The translations under genes and the position numbers were made by a program. The notes beneath the pieces are model-generated. The model was not told the DNA's origin. It did not search any database and saw only the letters and a list, made by a program, of their open reading frames with translations. Below, piece by piece: positions 1 through 6,336 of a DNA stretch of 36,297 nucleotides (the first letter of the stretch is position 1; every line of letters begins with the position of its first letter). The stretch lies in the NCBI GenBank assembly GCA_945787735.1, contig CALZIQ010000023.1:1-36297 (forward strand), read 5' to 3'. This DNA comes from an uncultured Chromatiaceae bacterium. GTDB taxonomy: Bacteria; Pseudomonadota; Gammaproteobacteria; Tenderiales; Tenderiaceae.

Positions 1-530
1 CCTGAGGATAGGCCGTGGTGTTCGCCGCCCAACACCACCTTCAACCCTTTGCGCAACGCTGTGGCGCCACACTTGAAACTTAAACCATATTCGCCCAGCA
101 GGCTGCGTGCCTGCAACATCAGCGCCGTGCGGTTTTCTACCAGACGCTGTCGCACCCTGTGCAGCATCTGCACATCCTGTTGCACCTCAGAGTTGATCGG
201 AACATAGAGCGTCTCCGGCTCAGAGCGCAGATCACAAATCGCCTTGCCATCGCGGTAGTCATTCTTGTTGCCTAACACCCGGCGGCTGACGCGCTGACCA
301 GCAATCAGTTTGACATCATGACCCAGTGCATTGATCTGGCGCGCCCAGTAATGGGCTGTGGCACATGCCTCTATACCCACCTTGGCGGGAGGCAGGTTAA
401 CGAAAAACTCTAACACTTGATCCCGTGACATCTTGCGTTTCAACACCTCATTGCCACGTTCATCCTTGCCCACGGCATAGAAAACGTTCTTGGCGATATC
501 CAATCCAATGACGGTTGCGTTATGCTTCAT
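1..530 (-). CDS. IS110-family transposase, N-terminal part (cut by window edge)
   Basis: A reverse-strand frame opens at an ATG at 528-530 and stays open for 176 codons to the left edge, so only the N-terminal part is seen. It begins MKHNATVIGLDIAKNVF, the typical IS110 start. Four acidic residues of the DEDD RuvC-like catalytic domain can be placed: D11 in GLDIAK, E54 in GIEACATAHYWAR, and D91 and D94 in GNKNDYRDGKA. IS110 enzymes are site-specific recombinases that move a circular intermediate, in characterised members guided by a bridge RNA from a non-coding end of the element. The C-terminal Tnp20 domain with the conserved serine lies outside the window, so intactness cannot be judged. 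A hairpin-forming leader precedes the start. Confidence 0.93.
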   Translation of the reverse strand, partial: MKHNATVIGLDIAKNVFYAVGKDERGNEVLKRKMSRDQVLEFFVNLPPAKVGIEACATAHYWARQINALGHDVKLIAGQRVSRRVLGNKNDYRDGKAICDLRSEPETLYVPINSEVQQDVQMLHRVRQRLVENRTALMLQARSLLGEYGLSFKCGATALRKGLKVVLGGEHHGLSS

Positions 531-533
531 GTT

Positions 534-614
534 GGACTCCCTCTTTTTCGTTTAGCCGGTGACCTACTCACCTGCTTGGCACACTATGATGCCGTTTGAA
601 GAAGGGGGGAGTCC
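534..614 (-). other. Structured leader of the IS110-type transposase
   Basis: On the transposase strand the about 85 bases before the ATG are bounded by GGACTCCC (607-614) and GGGAGTCC (534-541), an 8-base perfect inverted repeat that extends imperfectly inwards. It encloses a smaller GC-rich segment. The stem ends four bases before the start codon and could pair in the transcript. The outer TGGACTCCC block probably lies just inside the element's end, near 615-620, although IS110 ends cannot be fixed without the other side. The region might be part of a bridge RNA or a control of transposase translation. Both are inferences. Confidence 0.45.
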
Positions 615-622
615 ATTTCATT

Positions 623-642
623 AGGGTGCACCACGCACCAAT
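623..642. repeat. REP-like hairpin beside the IS end
   Basis: GGTGC (625-629) pairs with GCACC (635-639) across a 5-base loop. The surrounding AGGGTGC...GCACCA matches the left end of the MITE-like repeat at 35026-35130. It lies a few bases outside the probable end of the IS110-type element. It is likely a copy, or half a copy, of a dispersed palindromic repeat. Confidence 0.45.
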
Positions 643-912
643 AACTGACCAATGTCAGCTTCCACCGAAAACATGCCCTTGTCGCATCTGCCCGTCAATG
701 ACTGTGACGATATGCACTAAAGGGATCACAGCCTTTTACGCTTTACGAGCTCTGTAGAACGCAATACCTGAAAGGTATTTCTCCGCATGAAATTGTGTTG
801 AGGAACCTATGGCCACGTATGTTTTGAATGTAGGCTTTACTGTAGCGGCTATCGCAACAAAATTTTCGCAACAGCGGCTGTTATCAGGGTGAACCCGCGA
901 ATAGCTGAAGCT

Positions 913-1088
913 GGCCCAGGTTGTGTGAAAACCTTTCCATTTGAGCAAACAACAAAAATTTTTTCACTCCACCATTAAACTCAATGAATACATTCTTCGA
1001 AATAGGAGAATGCAATCAACATTCGGTTATACAAACTCAGGATTCCCCACTTGAAAAATCAGCTTTGAGTTTTCACACAACTCGGGCC
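913..1088. repeat. Inverted repeat pair, 20 bp, 136 bp apart
   Basis: The 20 bases at 913-932 (GGCCCAGGTTGTGTGAAAAC) match the reverse complement of 1069-1088 at 18 of 20 positions. The 136 bases between contain no gene, but do contain a smaller palindrome, CATTCT...AGAATG, near 1000. TGTGTGAAAAC-type ends resemble IS termini, so this may be a MITE-sized internal-deletion derivative. Alternatively, two IS ends point outwards. I could not see a clear target duplication. Confidence 0.5.
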
Positions 1089-1174
1089 GAATTCGGAGGT
1101 TAAATTAAAACCCCCGTATGACCACTTAAGGGCGAGTAGAGCATTTAAACGCTCAAATAATCCTAACATTACAT

Positions 1175-1193
1175 ATCAGCAAGACATGCTGAT
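1175..1193 (-). terminator. Weak hairpin after the cytochrome c' gene
   Basis: ATCAGCA (1175-1181) and TGCTGAT (1187-1193) form a 7-base stem with a 5-base loop, ten bases beyond the stop of the leftward cytochrome gene. The following bases on that strand are only moderately T-rich, so intrinsic termination is uncertain. Confidence 0.3.
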
Positions 1194-1202
1194 TCTTTGA
1201 GT

Positions 1203-1634
1203 TTATCTGTGCAGGCTGCGTACCTTTTCTCGGTAGGTAATGTGGCACTCGGTGCAGCTGGTAGCTAGGTCGGCGAAACTTTCCAGCACTTCAACGCGGT
1301 TGGGTCTTTCGGCCGCTTTCATTAGCGTAAGGGCATTCTGGCGTACCCGGTCTTCATGCAGTTTGAAGGTCATGGCCTCCATTTCGAGTTTATCCAGCAG
1401 GGCCAGCCGTTTTTCCAGTGCTGGTCCGGGATGGTAGGCAATGTCCTCGGCGATATTGGCGACCTGGTTGTAGTCCTCCACCATGATGCCGAACAGGATG
1501 TTTTGCATGTTGTTGACCATATCTAGCATTGTTTCGCTGTAACCGCTGCCTGATATCACGCCTTCGCTATGTGCCGGTGCGGCGTTCATTGCCAGTAGCA
1601 AAAAGGCGAGGGTGTATTTGATGTTTTTCAGCAT
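1203..1634 (-). CDS. Cytochrome c'-like (class II c-type cytochrome) periplasmic protein
   Basis: This 143-residue protein has a signal peptide of about 23 residues (cleavage after APAHS) and a single haem site CTECH at 127-131, sixteen residues from the C-terminus. A haem motif near the C-terminus of an otherwise helical domain of about 120 residues is the arrangement of class II cytochromes. These are four-helix bundles whose five-coordinate haem binds NO or CO in the periplasm. The Arg two residues after the histidine pair, in HITYREK, also fits. It is divergent from the redox operon starting at 1875, and the 240-base space holds a palindrome at 1786-1802 that could control both. Its direct role (NO buffering or electron transfer) is inferred. 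The ribosome binding site is weak. Confidence 0.75.
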   Translation of the reverse strand: MLKNIKYTLAFLLLAMNAAPAHSEGVISGSGYSETMLDMVNNMQNILFGIMVEDYNQVANIAEDIAYHPGPALEKRLALLDKLEMEAMTFKLHEDRVRQNALTLMKAAERPNRVEVLESFADLATSCTECHITYREKVRSLHR

Positions 1635-1785
1635 GGTAAGAGCCCCGAGTCTATCCTTATCGTTGTCGTAAGTCCTGCTTTACTGAATCGCTATCGGCAA
1701 TTCTTTTCCTTTCTTTCACTCTAGACGCTAAAAAGCCGTTGTCACCTAATTTTTCCTCAGCTCTGAGTCATGGCCAGGTTTGGGG

Positions 1786-1802
1786 TGCGACATTATGTCG
1801 CA
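1786..1802. promoter_or_regulatory. Palindromic operator candidate between divergent cytochrome gene and redox operon
   Basis: TGCGACATTATGTCGCA is a perfect palindrome of 7-base arms around a 3-base centre. It is followed by a partial third half-site (CGTCGCG, 1807-1813). It lies about 70 bases before the lipoprotein start codon and 150 bases before the cytochrome c' start. The two-fold symmetry suggests a dimeric regulator; I cannot name it. Confidence 0.5.
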
Positions 1803-1874
1803 TTCCGTCGCGGGGGTATCTGCCAATAAGATAGCCGCACATAACAAATTCTCGCAGTTTCGAAGGAGCATTCT

Positions 1875-3701
1875 ATGTTTTACACATCATCACATCCGGT
1901 GCGTACCGCCCTGGGCGGTGCTGTCGCGGTGATTTTGGGGTTTGGTTTGAGTGGATGCGGCAGCGATAGCACTACTGCGTCGCAGGCCACTGTCAGCGGC
2001 AGCGCCATCGCAGGGGCAGTCACGGGCAATCTGGTGGTGAGCGATGCCGATGGCAACGAGGTGGTGAGCGGCAGTGTAACGGATGGCAGTTTTTCCGTCT
2101 CGTTGTCCAGTGCCGCGCTGGCAGACGCTTTGACATTTAGCGTGACCGGCAGCTATGTCGATGAGGTGTCGGGCAATACCGTTACCCTGGGGGCAAATAA
2201 TCCGCTGGCCTTGACCCTGGCGGCGAATCACTTCACGGCGGGCCAGGCCGGTAATGCCCCGGTGACGCCTGACAGTACTGTGATTCATCACCTGGTGCGC
2301 AATCACAACATGAGCATGACTCAGGCGCAGACGGCTTTTCAGAATGCCTTTGGTTATCTGCCCGATATGGATGCGGTGCCGTTTGATCCTTCAGAAACCG
2401 ATAGCACAACGGCGGCTGGACGTCCGCAGGCCGATCGTGATGCGGCCTTCCGCGCCGGCATGTTCAGCCAGTTGGCCAGTGATTTGGGGCTGAGTGGTGA
2501 TGATATCGCCGCCATGCTGGGCGCCTTGGCGGATGACCTTGCTGATAACAGCCTGGATGGCATGGGTAGCACAGGATCATCGGTCACTATCGGTACTGCC
2601 GCGGTCAATCTGCAAACCTTACATCAGAGCAATCCAATCTCGGCCCGCTTGCTTTCTGCCCACGGCGCCTTTGCCGGCAACAGCAACAACAGCGCGGGGC
2701 TGCCTGCGCCAAGCATGGGCTTGCCATCGATCAGCTACGATGAACCCGGCGCAAGCAAGACAGTGACTACCGCGTCGGGCCGGAATATAACCGTGACACT
2801 TGATACAGCAGCCAATACGCCGATTGCTGCCGGTTACTGGACCTCGCGTGTCAAACACCATATCACCTTGATCGATGCCGATACCCTTTCACCGATTGAT
2901 ATGTCTTCTGATCCTGACATCAAGGGTTTGAGCCATCATCCCTACATGCATATGCTCAGCGGCCATGATCACACCACGCCGCACGGCCATGCTGCCGATA
3001 TGAGCCAAGCGGCGCAGGGCATCTACACGCTTGATGCTTATTATGTGATGGCCTCTGAAATGGGCATGGGCGAGTCTGCCATGCCGATGGGGGTGTGGGA
3101 TTATTCCATCAATATTAAAGAAGACACCACTGGTGATAGCCAGGTGGATAGCACCACACCAGTGATGTTTCATCCTCAGGTCAAGATGCCCATGGCTGGC
3201 AACGTGTTTATCGCTAAGGTCAGCAACAGTAACCATCAATGGACCAATATGATGGGCATGAGCCTGCCGCGAGATTATCGCGTCTGGCTGCATGAGGTCA
3301 GCGCTAATTCCAACAGCAGTCATGATTTGACTGTGTTTGTGTCTACCACTGATATGGGCAATATGGATATGTCATCGATGAGCGGCAGTCACAGCATGAT
3401 GACGTTCCCCGCAGCTTATACCGGCCAAAGCTTGCATGGGCCTGTGAACGATATGGGTATGCGTCCTGATGTCAGCTTGGCCAGCGTCACGGTTGAGGTG
3501 TCGCTGGATGACGGCACAACCTGGCAGGGCATGACTGAAACAGTCGACACAGGTTTGTTCAGCATCGCCGAATTGGTGGGGCTTGATACTTCGGCACAGG
3601 ATACACTCAGCTTCAGAGTCAGCATCAATGACGGCACAGCCGATTATGTGATGACAACAGCGGCCGGTGGTCATGCCGAGCTAGTCTTCACCGCACCATG
3701 A
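1875..3701 (+). CDS. His/Met-rich lipoprotein, first gene of redox operon
   Basis: A 608-residue exported lipoprotein, starting six bases after AAGGAG. The signal sequence ends in the lipobox LSGC with Cys28. Residues about 35-130 resemble a beta-sandwich with an alternating Val/Ser/Thr pattern. The centre carries dense metal-ligand clusters: SHHPYMHMLSGHDH then PHGH at 353-372 (seven His and two Met), MGMG...MPMG at 396-406, and MGNMDMSSM then SHSMM at 494-509. The stretch around 295-520 reads like two YtkA/FixH-type beta domains, which bind copper in some relatives, but this is only a pattern impression. The stop overlaps the next start (ATGA). Periplasmic copper or other soft-metal binding is the best guess; the protein is otherwise unrecognised. 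Confidence 0.8.
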   Translation: MFYTSSHPVRTALGGAVAVILGFGLSGCGSDSTTASQATVSGSAIAGAVTGNLVVSDADGNEVVSGSVTDGSFSVSLSSAALADALTFSVTGSYVDEVSGNTVTLGANNPLALTLAANHFTAGQAGNAPVTPDSTVIHHLVRNHNMSMTQAQTAFQNAFGYLPDMDAVPFDPSETDSTTAAGRPQADRDAAFRAGMFSQLASDLGLSGDDIAAMLGALADDLADNSLDGMGSTGSSVTIGTAAVNLQTLHQSNPISARLLSAHGAFAGNSNNSAGLPAPSMGLPSISYDEPGASKTVTTASGRNITVTLDTAANTPIAAGYWTSRVKHHITLIDADTLSPIDMSSDPDIKGLSHHPYMHMLSGHDHTTPHGHAADMSQAAQGIYTLDAYYVMASEMGMGESAMPMGVWDYSINIKEDTTGDSQVDSTTPVMFHPQVKMPMAGNVFIAKVSNSNHQWTNMMGMSLPRDYRVWLHEVSANSNSSHDLTVFVSTTDMGNMDMSSMSGSHSMMTFPAAYTGQSLHGPVNDMGMRPDVSLASVTVEVSLDDGTTWQGMTETVDTGLFSIAELVGLDTSAQDTLSFRVSINDGTADYVMTTAAGGHAELVFTAP

Positions 3702-4684
3702 CGTCCCTTTGTAGTTCCAAACGGTCACGCCTGCTGTGCCTCCCCGGCGTGATTGCGCTCTTTTTTTCTGGCAATGTCTTGGCCGCTTCCTGTTGCGGCG
3801 GGGGTTCGTCAACATCATTGGTCTTGCCCAAGTTTTCTCAGGCGATGATCGATGTCAGTTTCGATTATGAAAGTTATGACGGTTTTTGGAAGAGTGACGG
3901 TACATGGGCGGCTGACCCGGTTGGTTCTGATCTCAATCAATACCGCCTTAATCTAGGCCACGCCCATCGCTTTGCACCACGCTGGCAGGCATCCATCTCT
4001 GCGCCATATGTCTGGAATCAAAACCAGTACGCCAGTTTTGAGCGTAATACCAATGGCCTGGGTGATACGAAGCTTTCCATCTGGTATGAACAGTTCGACA
4101 AGATCGCCTGTGTTTGGAAGGTGAACGATTGGCGCGATCTGATCCCAGCGATTTATTGGGGGGGCACTCTCACCGTGCCCACCGGTACTTCCTCCTATGA
4201 TAACGTGGCCGATAATTTTGATATCACCGGTCTGGGCTTGTATCGGCTCGACGCCAACATGCTGCTGGATAAAACCGTCTACCCCTGGAATGCCACTTTC
4301 AGCGTCAGTTATGGCAGATACCTGGAACGGCCGGTGAATCGAGAATACGGTAGTTATGTGGAGCCTTACGACAAACAGCGTGGTGATCGCTTCAACGCAT
4401 CGCTCTCATTTGGCTATACCTATTTCACCGATAATATGGAATCGCTCACCGGCACTATCGCCTATGCCTATTTGCAGGAGGATGAGGCGCGCATCGACGG
4501 TGTCATCGATTCCACGTCAGCATTACGCAAACGCTCGATTGCGACAACGATTGCCTGGGCCACGGACGACCGCGACTGGGTGACGAAAGTCACATGGAGT
4601 CATGCGCCGGCCAGGGATGGCTGGGGCAAGAATTTTCCTAGCACCGACGTCATCACTATAGGAGTTAGCCATGTGTTGCGTTAA
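3698..4684 (+). CDS. Outer-membrane beta-barrel-like protein with CCGGG N-terminus
   Basis: This 328-residue protein has a signal peptide ending near VLAA, directly followed by SCCGGGSS (Cys32, Cys33). The rest alternates aromatic and polar residues in strands such as YRLNLGHAHRF, WQASISAPYVW and FNASLSFGYTYF, and ends in a strand closing with VSHVLR. This is typical of a transporter-like or meta-pathway-like barrel. It starts within the stop of the preceding lipoprotein gene and its own end overlaps the next gene by 14 bases, so the genes are translationally coupled. The vicinal cysteines at the mature N-terminus may bind metal or be disulphide-exchange targets of the neighbouring thioredoxins (inference). 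The exact family is not recognised. Confidence 0.75.
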   Translation: MTSLCSSKRSRLLCLPGVIALFFSGNVLAASCCGGGSSTSLVLPKFSQAMIDVSFDYESYDGFWKSDGTWAADPVGSDLNQYRLNLGHAHRFAPRWQASISAPYVWNQNQYASFERNTNGLGDTKLSIWYEQFDKIACVWKVNDWRDLIPAIYWGGTLTVPTGTSSYDNVADNFDITGLGLYRLDANMLLDKTVYPWNATFSVSYGRYLERPVNREYGSYVEPYDKQRGDRFNASLSFGYTYFTDNMESLTGTIAYAYLQEDEARIDGVIDSTSALRKRSIATTIAWATDDRDWVTKVTWSHAPARDGWGKNFPSTDVITIGVSHVLR

Positions 4685-5246
4685 ACGGTGGCTAGGCTTG
4701 GTAATGGTGATATTGCTGGCAGGCTGCGGCGACATGACCGACGATCTTAATCCGAGCGTTCATGACCAACGTTCGGCTGTCATAGTGGGCAGCACCGGTT
4801 ATCAGCCGGGACAGCTTGCGGCGGACTTTTCGCTTTCCACCAGTATAGCCGCGATGTTTCAGCTATCCGACAATCTTGCAGTGGGCAGCCAGCCGGCCGA
4901 TGCGGTGGTGCTCTATTTCACTATGTGGTGTCCCATTTGTCTGGCGCACTCCGATCACATCTACAACGCCGTGATTCCGCAGTTTCAAAATCGTGGTACG
5001 GTGGTTTACGCCTTGGTGGATTATGTCTCGGGCAGTGTTGATGGCTCGCGCGCGGCCGAAATGGCGAATGGTTACGCAGGGTCTGAGTTTGTTACCCTGG
5101 TCGATGATCAGCGTGCCGTGATGGATCAGTTCAATGCCGCCATGGGAACAGTGATTGTAATTGCTGCCGATGGCACAATTGTGATGAACGAGGATTATCG
5201 TACTGGAGAGTCTTTGATGGAAAATCTGGATGCATTGCTGCCATGA
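4671..5246 (+). CDS. Thioredoxin-like lipoprotein (CPIC active site)
   Basis: A 191-residue protein starting seven bases after AGGAG, inside the 3' end of the barrel gene. A short signal sequence ends in LAGC with Cys19, so it is membrane-anchored. A thioredoxin fold of the TlpA/ResA type follows: ADFSL near 50, the active site WCPIC with Cys87 and Cys90, and a strand-turn GTVIVIAADG near 160 where the cis-proline is normally found. The usual proline before that strand is not obvious, which would weaken substrate binding. The last base pairs overlap the cytochrome gene (ATGA). A likely role is thiol reduction or oxidation of the CCGGG barrel protein or of the apo-cytochrome encoded next. Confidence 0.8.
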   Translation: MCCVKRWLGLVMVILLAGCGDMTDDLNPSVHDQRSAVIVGSTGYQPGQLAADFSLSTSIAAMFQLSDNLAVGSQPADAVVLYFTMWCPICLAHSDHIYNAVIPQFQNRGTVVYALVDYVSGSVDGSRAAEMANGYAGSEFVTLVDDQRAVMDQFNAAMGTVIVIAADGTIVMNEDYRTGESLMENLDALLP

Positions 5247-5512
5247 AACGTTTACTTTTCTTACTGACGATGTTGGTGCTGTCGGTGAATGTGCAGGCTA
5301 GCGATGCGGATGATTATGAGGCGGGCAAAGAAATTTTTGAATTCCGTTGTGCCGATACCTGTCATCAGATACCTGCGGCACAAAGCCTGAAGCCAAAGCA
5401 GTGGCGTATCGTGCTCAACACCATGCAAAAACGGATGGAGCGGGCCGGCATGTCAAGATTGACGGAGCAGGAGCTCGATCAGTTATTGCACTACCTAACC
5501 TCAGAGCGATGA
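5243..5512 (+). CDS. Small c-type cytochrome with CX3CH haem motif
   Basis: The 89-residue product has a 19-residue signal peptide (cleavage after VQA) and a compact class I-like domain of about 70 residues. The haem site reads FRCADTCHQIP: Cys36, Cys40 and His41, so three residues separate the cysteines instead of the usual two. Reading the codons (TGT GCC GAT ACC TGT CAT) confirms this, and there is no frameshift. Met61, Met65 and Met70 are candidates for the distal ligand. The C-terminal helix with LTEQELDQLLHYL is typical of small monohaem cytochromes. It is coupled to both neighbours: a 4-base overlap upstream and one base to tlpA. Electron exchange with the flanking thioredoxins or the metal-binding lipoprotein is an inference. 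Confidence 0.8.
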   Translation: MKRLLFLLTMLVLSVNVQASDADDYEAGKEIFEFRCADTCHQIPAAQSLKPKQWRIVLNTMQKRMERAGMSRLTEQELDQLLHYLTSER

Positions 5513-5513
5513 C

Positions 5514-6005
5514 ATGAAAGGATTAATGAGTCTGGTTTCTATCGTGCTGATCTTGAGTGTTGGCTTGGCGAATGCCGAGATCGATGCAGGTGACAATCAG
5601 CCTCTGCCAGACATCCGTTGGTCTGATGCCCAGGGGCATGAACAACATCTTTTTGACATAAAAAACAAACCCAAGGTGCTGCACTTTTGGGCCGCATGGT
5701 GTATTCCCTGTCGTGAAGAGATGCCGCACCTAATCGAATGGCGTAAACAGAACACCGATATTGAAGTCTTGGCCTTGTCGCTGGATCAGCGCATTGCCCA
5801 AACAAAAAATTTCATCAAAAAGTTTCAACTTGATATGCCCCCCCTGTTGCTCAATGAAGACGATAGTGAGGCCTTGGGTGTGCCCATTGTTCCCTATACA
5901 ATATTTATCTCAAGCGATAATCGCTTTGTTGGCTCCTATGCAGGTGCTGCGCCCTGGCAGGAGCAAGCATTTACTCTCCAAGTGAAAGCGCTGTTGATAG
6001 AATAA
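5514..6005 (+). CDS. TlpA/ResA-like periplasmic thioredoxin
   Basis: A 163-residue protein with a signal peptide of about 21 residues (GLANA) and a full thioredoxin fold. HFWAAWCIPCREEMPHL places the active-site cysteines at 63 and 66, followed by helix alpha-1. VPIVPYTIFI near 125 supplies the cis-proline before beta-3. Such proteins keep apo-cytochrome or copper-site cysteines reduced in the periplasm. It is the last gene of the operon and follows the CX3CH cytochrome by one base, which supports a role in its maturation. The second thioredoxin of the operon is a lipoprotein, so one soluble and one anchored enzyme may work in series. Confidence 0.88.
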   Translation: MKGLMSLVSIVLILSVGLANAEIDAGDNQPLPDIRWSDAQGHEQHLFDIKNKPKVLHFWAAWCIPCREEMPHLIEWRKQNTDIEVLALSLDQRIAQTKNFIKKFQLDMPPLLLNEDDSEALGVPIVPYTIFISSDNRFVGSYAGAAPWQEQAFTLQVKALLIE

Positions 6006-6026
6006 GTTAATCAAGATAATGCTTCT

Positions 6027-6079
6027 GCCCGGACTCCATTATTAGACTGAGGTTCATATCATAGTCTACTTGCCCGGGC
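6027..6079. terminator. Nested inverted repeat after the redox operon
   Basis: GCCCGG (6027-6032) pairs with CCGGGC (6074-6079) and, inside it, TAGACT (6043-6048) pairs with AGTCTA (6063-6068). It starts 22 bases after the tlpA-like stop. There is no clean U-run, so it may be an RNA 3' end protector or a weak terminator. Confidence 0.3.
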
Positions 6080-6181
6080 TTCGTTTAGATATACGCGGGT
6101 CTACTGTCAAATCAATGTCACTGATTTGGGCAAAATATAAATAAATATTTTGGTTTTGGAGCTGTTTGTAAATAAGTCGCC

Positions 6182-6209
6182 TTGACAGTTGCATCGAACT
6201 TCCTATTCT
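6182..6209 (+). promoter_or_regulatory. Sigma-70-type promoter candidate for the sensor gene
   Basis: TTGACA (6182-6187) and TATTCT (6204-6209) are separated by 16 bases. The predicted transcript start near 6216 leaves a leader of about 120 bases before the GTG start of the sensor gene. Confidence 0.45.
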
Positions 6210-6336
6210 TGAAAGGTCAAAAGGATGAGTTTGATAAGCATTCCTAAACTTTTCAAAAAACCTTGCCAAGCTGATGTGAGTCGGGAATTCGGTTGATCGG
6301 CTACGTGATGCGGAAGATGAGGTGAGCGGGTGACCT

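Larger units (their letters stand above)
643..1202. other. Non-coding stretch between IS element and cytochrome c' gene
   Basis: No convincing gene is present. The longest reading frame (736-948, minus, 70 codons) runs across the left inverted repeat at 913-932 and has no ribosome binding site or recognisable domain. AGCGGCT occurs twice at about 845 and 874. An inverted repeat pair sits at 913-1088 and a small hairpin at 1175-1193. The mixture suggests the remains of mobile or repeat DNA next to the IS element. Confidence 0.5.
6006..6336. other. Non-coding stretch between redox operon and sensor gene
   Basis: No supported gene. It holds a nested inverted repeat at 6027-6079 and a promoter-like pair at 6182-6209. 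The rest is AT-rich. A 23-codon frame at 6225-6296 is discussed under rejected items. Confidence 0.5.

Noticed and set aside
736-948. 70-codon leftward frame near the IS element
   Set aside because: It crosses one arm of the inverted repeat, lacks a ribosome binding site and shows no domain.
6225-6296. 23-codon frame before the sensor gene, a possible leader peptide
   Set aside because: GAAAGG lies eight bases upstream, but the predicted transcription start near 6216 would leave that site outside the RNA. No sign of attenuation structure.
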